Position numbers and translations under genes: made by a program. Below the pieces are notes generated by a model. The model was given only the letters and a program-made list of their open reading frames with translations. It did no database searches and was not told the DNA's origin. This document shows positions 6,113-8,995 of a stretch of DNA of 8,995 bases, one piece after another; the stretch's first letter is position 1, and the number at the start of each line of letters is the position of its first letter. Origin of the DNA: Candidatus Roizmanbacteria bacterium CG10_big_fil_rev_8_21_14_0_10_45_7 (lineage in GTDB: Bacteria > Patescibacteriota > Microgenomatia > UBA1406). Location of the stretch: positions 1 to 8,995 of the forward strand of contig PFEE01000072.1 in assembly GCA_002793745.1 (NCBI GenBank), given 5' to 3'.

Positions 6113-6142
6113 ACGACATTCTATCACGCAACAGTGTAGAAT
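6113..6142 (+). promoter_or_regulatory. Candidate promoter of the Lgt-like gene
   Basis: The -10 box TAGAAT (6137-6142) matches 5 of 6 consensus bases and ends 8 nt before the ATG at 6151. A weak -35, ACGACA (6113-6118), lies 18 nt upstream. Transcription would start at about 6149-6151, giving a leaderless mRNA. Confidence 0.5.
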
Positions 6143-6145
6143 AAA
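6118..6145 (-). promoter_or_regulatory. Candidate extended -10 promoter of the tRNA-Leu unit
   Basis: On the minus strand TGATAGAAT gives an extended -10 (TGn plus TAGAAT, box at 6118-6123). A weak -35, TTTATT (6140-6145), is 16 nt upstream. The predicted start is about 6110-6111. Its boxes overlap those of the opposite promoter, so polymerase can probably occupy only one at a time. Confidence 0.5.
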
Positions 6146-6150
6146 GAGCT

Positions 6151-6852
6151 ATGCAGGCAGTACAACAGACCTTGGAAATCACGCGTACCGTGCTGTTTGT
6201 GCACGGTTACGGTATTCTTACCGTAGTATCGGTCTTAGTTGCTCTTTTTATGCTATGGCGTGAGCTGCGTCGCACTTCTTTTAAGGAGGAGGAGGTGTTT
6301 GATATGGTATTTGTATCTTCATTGCTGGCGCTCATAATCGGCAGATTATTCTTTTTTTTCCTTGAACATCCGCCATTTCGCTTCACCTTTTTTAATTTCC
6401 TCATCGTCTATGTATTCCCGGGGTTTTCATTGCTGGGCATATACTTGGGGTTTTTTGGTGCGCTTTTTATCCTGTGTGCCCGTCATAAAGTGCCCTTTGC
6501 CGAACTCATAAAGCGCTTGGCTGTTCCATTTCTCTCTATGTTGGCCATACATGCATTCCTGGTTGCGGCCAAAGATTTGGTTTGGCCCCAGCTGGTGGTA
6601 TGTGCGCTGTATACCGTATTTATTTTTGTCATGGGCTTTATATTGAAGTTGGAACGCACGGCAAAAATTCGTGAACGGGCACTGTTTCCCGCAATGCTGT
6701 TTATACTTTCATTCGTTGCATTTATTTCATGGATTGGGTATAGTGTAATGCTTGCTGGTAAGATAGAAGCGCCTCCCATAGAGCCGCTGGCTTTTGGAGG
6801 ACTGGCCCTTATCAGCGCCGTGTGGTTTGCAACTGCAGTCACACGAAATTAA
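6151..6852 (+). CDS. Lgt-like seven-helix membrane protein
   Basis: A 233-residue membrane protein with about seven predicted helices (about 13-36, 51-70, 78-109, 117-138, 143-163, 174-198, 208-230). The pattern resembles prolipoprotein diacylglyceryl transferase (Lgt): an early HGYGILTVVSVLVAL, a cytoplasmic loop with EEVFDMVFVSSLLALIIGRL (like the family's IGARLFY segment, Arg retained), then PGFSLLGIYLGFFGAL where Lgt has GGLSxHGG. The conserved His of that motif is absent, and I see no clear counterparts of the later catalytic Arg/Asn cluster. It may therefore be a divergent or inactive relative rather than a working lipoprotein modification enzyme. It starts 8 nt after a -10 box. The DksA-like gene follows after 17 nt. 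Confidence 0.6.
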   Translation: MQAVQQTLEITRTVLFVHGYGILTVVSVLVALFMLWRELRRTSFKEEEVFDMVFVSSLLALIIGRLFFFFLEHPPFRFTFFNFLIVYVFPGFSLLGIYLGFFGALFILCARHKVPFAELIKRLAVPFLSMLAIHAFLVAAKDLVWPQLVVCALYTVFIFVMGFILKLERTAKIRERALFPAMLFILSFVAFISWIGYSVMLAGKIEAPPIEPLAFGGLALISAVWFATAVTRN

Positions 6853-6869
6853 TAGTTTTTATAAACACC

Positions 6870-7229
6870 ATGACACACCAAAGCTATCCTAAAGATGTAC
6901 TGAAAGATATAAAGGCTTTTTTTGTGGAAGAGCAAAGAACATTAGAGAAAAGACTGGAGCAGATAAACGGAGCTGACCCATTTCGTGATCCAGACCACAC
7001 GAACGGTTCTGACTTAGGAGAAGACGCCAATGAAGAGGTGCAGCACGAACAGGCGGTGGCACATACTGAAACGCTGCAGAAAAAAAAGAAGGACATAGCT
7101 GCTGCACTGTTGCGCATTGAGAAGGGTACCTACGGGTTTTGTAAGAAATGTAATCAGATGATTGATACGGATAGGCTTTCATCTAATCCGTATACCCTGT
7201 ATTGTATATCTTGTGCACAAAAGGGATAA
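6870..7229 (+). CDS. DksA/TraR-type C4 zinc-finger protein
   Basis: A 119-residue protein with the DksA/TraR layout: an N-terminal helical part, probably a coiled coil (about 7-30 and 50-80), with an acidic tip DPDHTNGSDLGEDANEE between helices. A C-terminal zinc finger YGFCKKCNQMI...YCISC follows (Cys91, Cys94, Cys112, Cys115; CxxC-x17-CxxC). Family members insert the coiled coil into the RNA polymerase secondary channel and alter promoter choice, often with ppGpp; whether this one does so is inferred. The start is the ATG at 6870 (MTHQSYP), because the longer in-frame start at 6822 lies inside the preceding gene. A TATAAA (6860-6865) sits only 4 nt upstream of the ATG. The 3' end overlaps the next gene. 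Confidence 0.9.
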   Translation: MTHQSYPKDVLKDIKAFFVEEQRTLEKRLEQINGADPFRDPDHTNGSDLGEDANEEVQHEQAVAHTETLQKKKKDIAAALLRIEKGTYGFCKKCNQMIDTDRLSSNPYTLYCISCAQKG

Positions 7230-8157
7230 ATCACCACAAAGTAAAAACGTATTGCTGGGGGTAGGGCTATCCATCCTGGTAATTGGTATTATTGTTTGGC
7301 GCTTTATTGCCACTTCATCATTGTTATCAAACCGCGAACGGGTTACGGTGGGTATCTATGCCGCGTACCCGTTTGTTTTGTCGTACAATAAGCACTCCAC
7401 TATCGTAACGGTAGTATGGTTTAACCCCAGCACAAAAGTATATGTACCCGGCGGCTATCGATGGTACCCGTTTGGAAGCGTTTTGTTGCTTGACAGCATT
7501 GAAAAAAAACAAGGTGAACTGGTAAGGCGCATGTTTGAGGAACTGGTAGGAGCCCCGGTTGATTTTGTGGTTACCCCCCGCTCAGTAAGTACACTGCCCG
7601 AAGCGCCTGATTCATTCGTGACGTTTTTTTATCGGGAGCGGGGTAGGTTACTGCCTTGGATAGGAGGGTCGTATCGGGTATCGTTGGGTAATAGTATTGA
7701 TGGTTATATTCTGTCGAATATTTTGCGTTCCCGCAACGACAAGCTGCTGTTTGTTGATGCCAGCGCATCCACTACTACCTCATCAAAGAAGGCCGATGGG
7801 CTACGCTATGACAGCGATAAGCTTGACCAGGTACTAAAAGGCTATTTATACTGGCCGTCCATTAACTCCACCAATAACGTGCGCTTGGAGATAGGTGATA
7901 GTGAATATTATGGTGCCGCTCAACGTATCGGACGCATGATAGAAGGGATGGGCATTAAAGTTATTGATATATCCCTAACAAAAAACCGAAATACCGGCAG
8001 TACGGACTGTGCTGTTTATTTTGGTCCTCAGAAGAAGCAACAGGGAGAAGCGTTGGCACAGCATTTTAATTGCAGCAAACAGCTGTCTGACCAGGAACAG
8101 TTCAAGGCGACAATGACTATTTATATTGGCAGTAAGCTTGGTAAACTATATAGATAA
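7213..8157 (+). CDS. Membrane protein with LytR_C domain and LCP-like N-terminal part
   Basis: About 314 residues: a short basic cytoplasmic N-terminus (HKRDKSPQSK), one transmembrane helix (VLLGVGLSILVIGIIVWRF), then an extracytoplasmic region. Its C-terminal part (about 222-312) fits the LytR_C domain: NVRLEIGDSEYYGAAQRI, GMGIKVIDI, CAVYFGP, a helix GEALAQHF and final MTIYIGSKLG. The middle part (about 40-130) is reminiscent of a degraded LytR-CpsA-Psr (LCP) domain, with TVVWFNPSTKVYVPGG and a helix before ELVGAPVDFVV. The Arg and Asp residues LCP enzymes use to bind polyprenyl pyrophosphate are not evident, so glycopolymer transfer to the wall is doubtful. The start is uncertain: GTG at 7213 overlaps the DksA gene by 17 nt, while ATG at 7162 would overlap by 68 nt and add 17 residues. 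It ends in a TAATG junction. Confidence 0.65.
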   Translation: MHKRDKSPQSKNVLLGVGLSILVIGIIVWRFIATSSLLSNRERVTVGIYAAYPFVLSYNKHSTIVTVVWFNPSTKVYVPGGYRWYPFGSVLLLDSIEKKQGELVRRMFEELVGAPVDFVVTPRSVSTLPEAPDSFVTFFYRERGRLLPWIGGSYRVSLGNSIDGYILSNILRSRNDKLLFVDASASTTTSSKKADGLRYDSDKLDQVLKGYLYWPSINSTNNVRLEIGDSEYYGAAQRIGRMIEGMGIKVIDISLTKNRNTGSTDCAVYFGPQKKQQGEALAQHFNCSKQLSDQEQFKATMTIYIGSKLGKLYR

Positions 8158-8348
8158 TGATAACGTTAGCCTGCTGGGGAGGGGGAATACTACTCGTGTC
8201 TTTTTTCTTGGCCGTGTGGTCGTTACGAGACTATAAGGGCGAGCGTACCATTGATCGTATTCGGTCACATCATCGCCGGGAGCAGATAAAAGGAAGTATT
8301 TTATTCCATAAAGGGAAACCTAAGCATTATTCTTCGTATTCGCGGTAA
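8157..8348 (+). CDS. Small single-helix membrane protein
   Basis: A 63-residue protein of unknown function. One hydrophobic helix (about 2-23, with Trp at 7 and 21) is followed by a strongly basic tail (RTIDRIRSHHRREQIKG, KGKPKHYSSYSR), which predicts an N-out, C-in orientation. Its ATG shares one base with the TAA of the LytR_C-type gene (TAATG), strong evidence for coupled translation and so for a real gene. It may be a partner or regulator of that envelope protein; this is only context. Its last 22 nt overlap the 3' end of the gene on the opposite strand. Confidence 0.7.
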   Translation: MITLACWGGGILLVSFFLAVWSLRDYKGERTIDRIRSHHRREQIKGSILFHKGKPKHYSSYSR

Positions 8349-8995
8349 ACCGGATCGTCATCATCGGCCTCATCATCATCTTCAGCTTCCTCGGTATCGG
8401 AAAGATCTTTGGTTGGAATAATTGTTTCTTCGGCGTCCAAATCCAAGCTGGTTTCTTCCTCTGGCCGCTTGCGCTCTTCCTCCGGCTCGTCATCATTGGG
8501 CATCAACGATGATGTTTCAAGAGGGAAGCTGGGAGTATTGGCATATTTAGAGGGTTTTTTTGTTTCACGAATAAATACGCGGCACTCATTTTTGTCAACG
8601 CCGTGAATATAAGCCTCATATTTGGTACCACCTTGCATGAGTTCGATAAGCCGTTTTGAAATATCATCAGGTACGTATCCCACAAAGTGCTTGTGGCTGT
8701 CACGCACCTCAATTTTTCGCTTGCGTATATTGAGACTAACTTCTTCGCCTACCGAAAGCTGTCCCAGCTCCTCATGCTTACCAATAGTAGAAAGCCGTAC
8801 GCTTTTTGCGCACCCCGGCTCCTCGATAAGTTCATTAAGGGCAGCACGTTTTCCATTATGTCTTCGTTGCGGCTCATGCGCCTTTTCAAGCATGGTGCTG
8901 ATATTGGCTAGCTTCTTATTAGCAATGGTGTTCGTTGGATCAAGCCGAATAATCTTATGATAAATTTTCTTTGCCTCCTCAAAGTTCGACAACTG
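8327..8995 (-). CDS. TPR protein with HIRAN-like domain and acidic tail (5' end outside window)
   Basis: The reading frame is open to the window edge, so the N-terminus is missing; the TTG at 8992 should not be taken as the start. The visible 222 residues begin with a tetratricopeptide-repeat unit (FEEAKKIYHKIIRLDPTNTIANKKLANI), suggesting more TPRs upstream. A variable linker follows, then a compact beta-rich domain: GQLSVGEEVSL, IEVRDSHKHFVGYVPDDIS, KRLIELMQGGTKYEAYI, CRVFIRE. The GYVPDDIS pattern and strand order resemble a HIRAN-type fold, but this is a weak visual match. The C-terminus is an extremely acidic, low-complexity tail rich in Glu and Asp (about the last 60 residues). The function is unknown; protein-protein contacts are likely. 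It converges with and overlaps the small membrane-protein gene by 22 bp. Confidence 0.75.
   Translation of the reverse strand, partial: QLSNFEEAKKIYHKIIRLDPTNTIANKKLANISTMLEKAHEPQRRHNGKRAALNELIEEPGCAKSVRLSTIGKHEELGQLSVGEEVSLNIRKRKIEVRDSHKHFVGYVPDDISKRLIELMQGGTKYEAYIHGVDKNECRVFIRETKKPSKYANTPSFPLETSSLMPNDDEPEEERKRPEEETSLDLDAEETIIPTKDLSDTEEAEDDDEADDDDPVYREYEE

Noticed and set aside
6822..6869. Longer start of the DksA-like protein
   Set aside because: It lies mostly inside the end of the Lgt-like gene and adds a Cys/Ile/Val-rich leader unlike the family.
1..8995. UGA recoded as glycine, as in Gracilibacteria/SR1
   Set aside because: dnaB and the methyltransferase gene end at TGA exactly where their families end, no gene needs UGA read-through, and the tRNA-Gly anticodon is UCC.
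1..8995. CRISPR array, insertion sequence, phage or defence island
   Set aside because: No regularly spaced repeats, transposase, integrase, toxin-antitoxin pair or nuclease cluster is visible; the tRNA remnant has no integrase nearby and is a 5' rather than a 3' half.

Overview
The window looks like a piece of a compact bacterial chromosome, most likely from the Candidate Phyla Radiation (Patescibacteria). This is an inference from gene style: genes packed with overlaps on both strands, tRNAs without an encoded CCA end, several small single-helix membrane proteins, divergent versions of envelope proteins, and start codons without Shine-Dalgarno sequences. UGA is used as an ordinary stop (dnaB and the methyltransferase gene both end in TGA), so the glycine-recoded code of Gracilibacteria/SR1 does not apply.

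Layout. 15-1000 (minus): a secreted subtilisin-like protein followed by tRNA-Gly(UCC). 1071-3744 (plus): a metallo-beta-lactamase-fold hydrolase, the replicative helicase DnaB and a PHP phosphoesterase, tightly packed and probably one operon. 3784-4983 (plus): an M29 aminopeptidase with its own promoter. 4946-6007 (minus): tRNA-Leu(UAG), a membrane-anchored FAM173-like methyltransferase and a PAP2 phosphatase, transcribed towards the aminopeptidase and overlapping its end by 38 bp. Upstream of this tRNA lies a broken 5' half of a second tRNA-Leu(UAG) carrying a 30-nt hairpin insertion, then a 9-bp-arm palindrome. 6151-8348 (plus): an Lgt-like seven-helix membrane protein, a DksA/TraR zinc-finger protein, a LytR_C-type membrane protein and a small one-helix protein, with the last three overlapping. 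8327-8995 (minus): the 3' part of a TPR-containing protein that runs out of the window.

How the parts relate. DnaB is the only core replication gene. The others concern the cell envelope or lipids (PAP2, Lgt-like, LytR_C protein), proteolysis (S8, M29), transcription control (DksA-like) and hydrolysis (MBL fold, PHP). I see no defence island, CRISPR array, transposase or phage cluster, and no convincing new multi-gene system. The most interesting items are a subtilase with an intact Asp/His/Ser triad but no recognisable oxyanion-hole Asn and a core about 40 residues short; a recurrent spacing of about 8 nt between -10 boxes and ATG codons, suggesting leaderless mRNAs; a pair of interlocked divergent promoters; the interrupted tRNA-Leu remnant; and a methyltransferase whose ATG starts one base after a tRNA.
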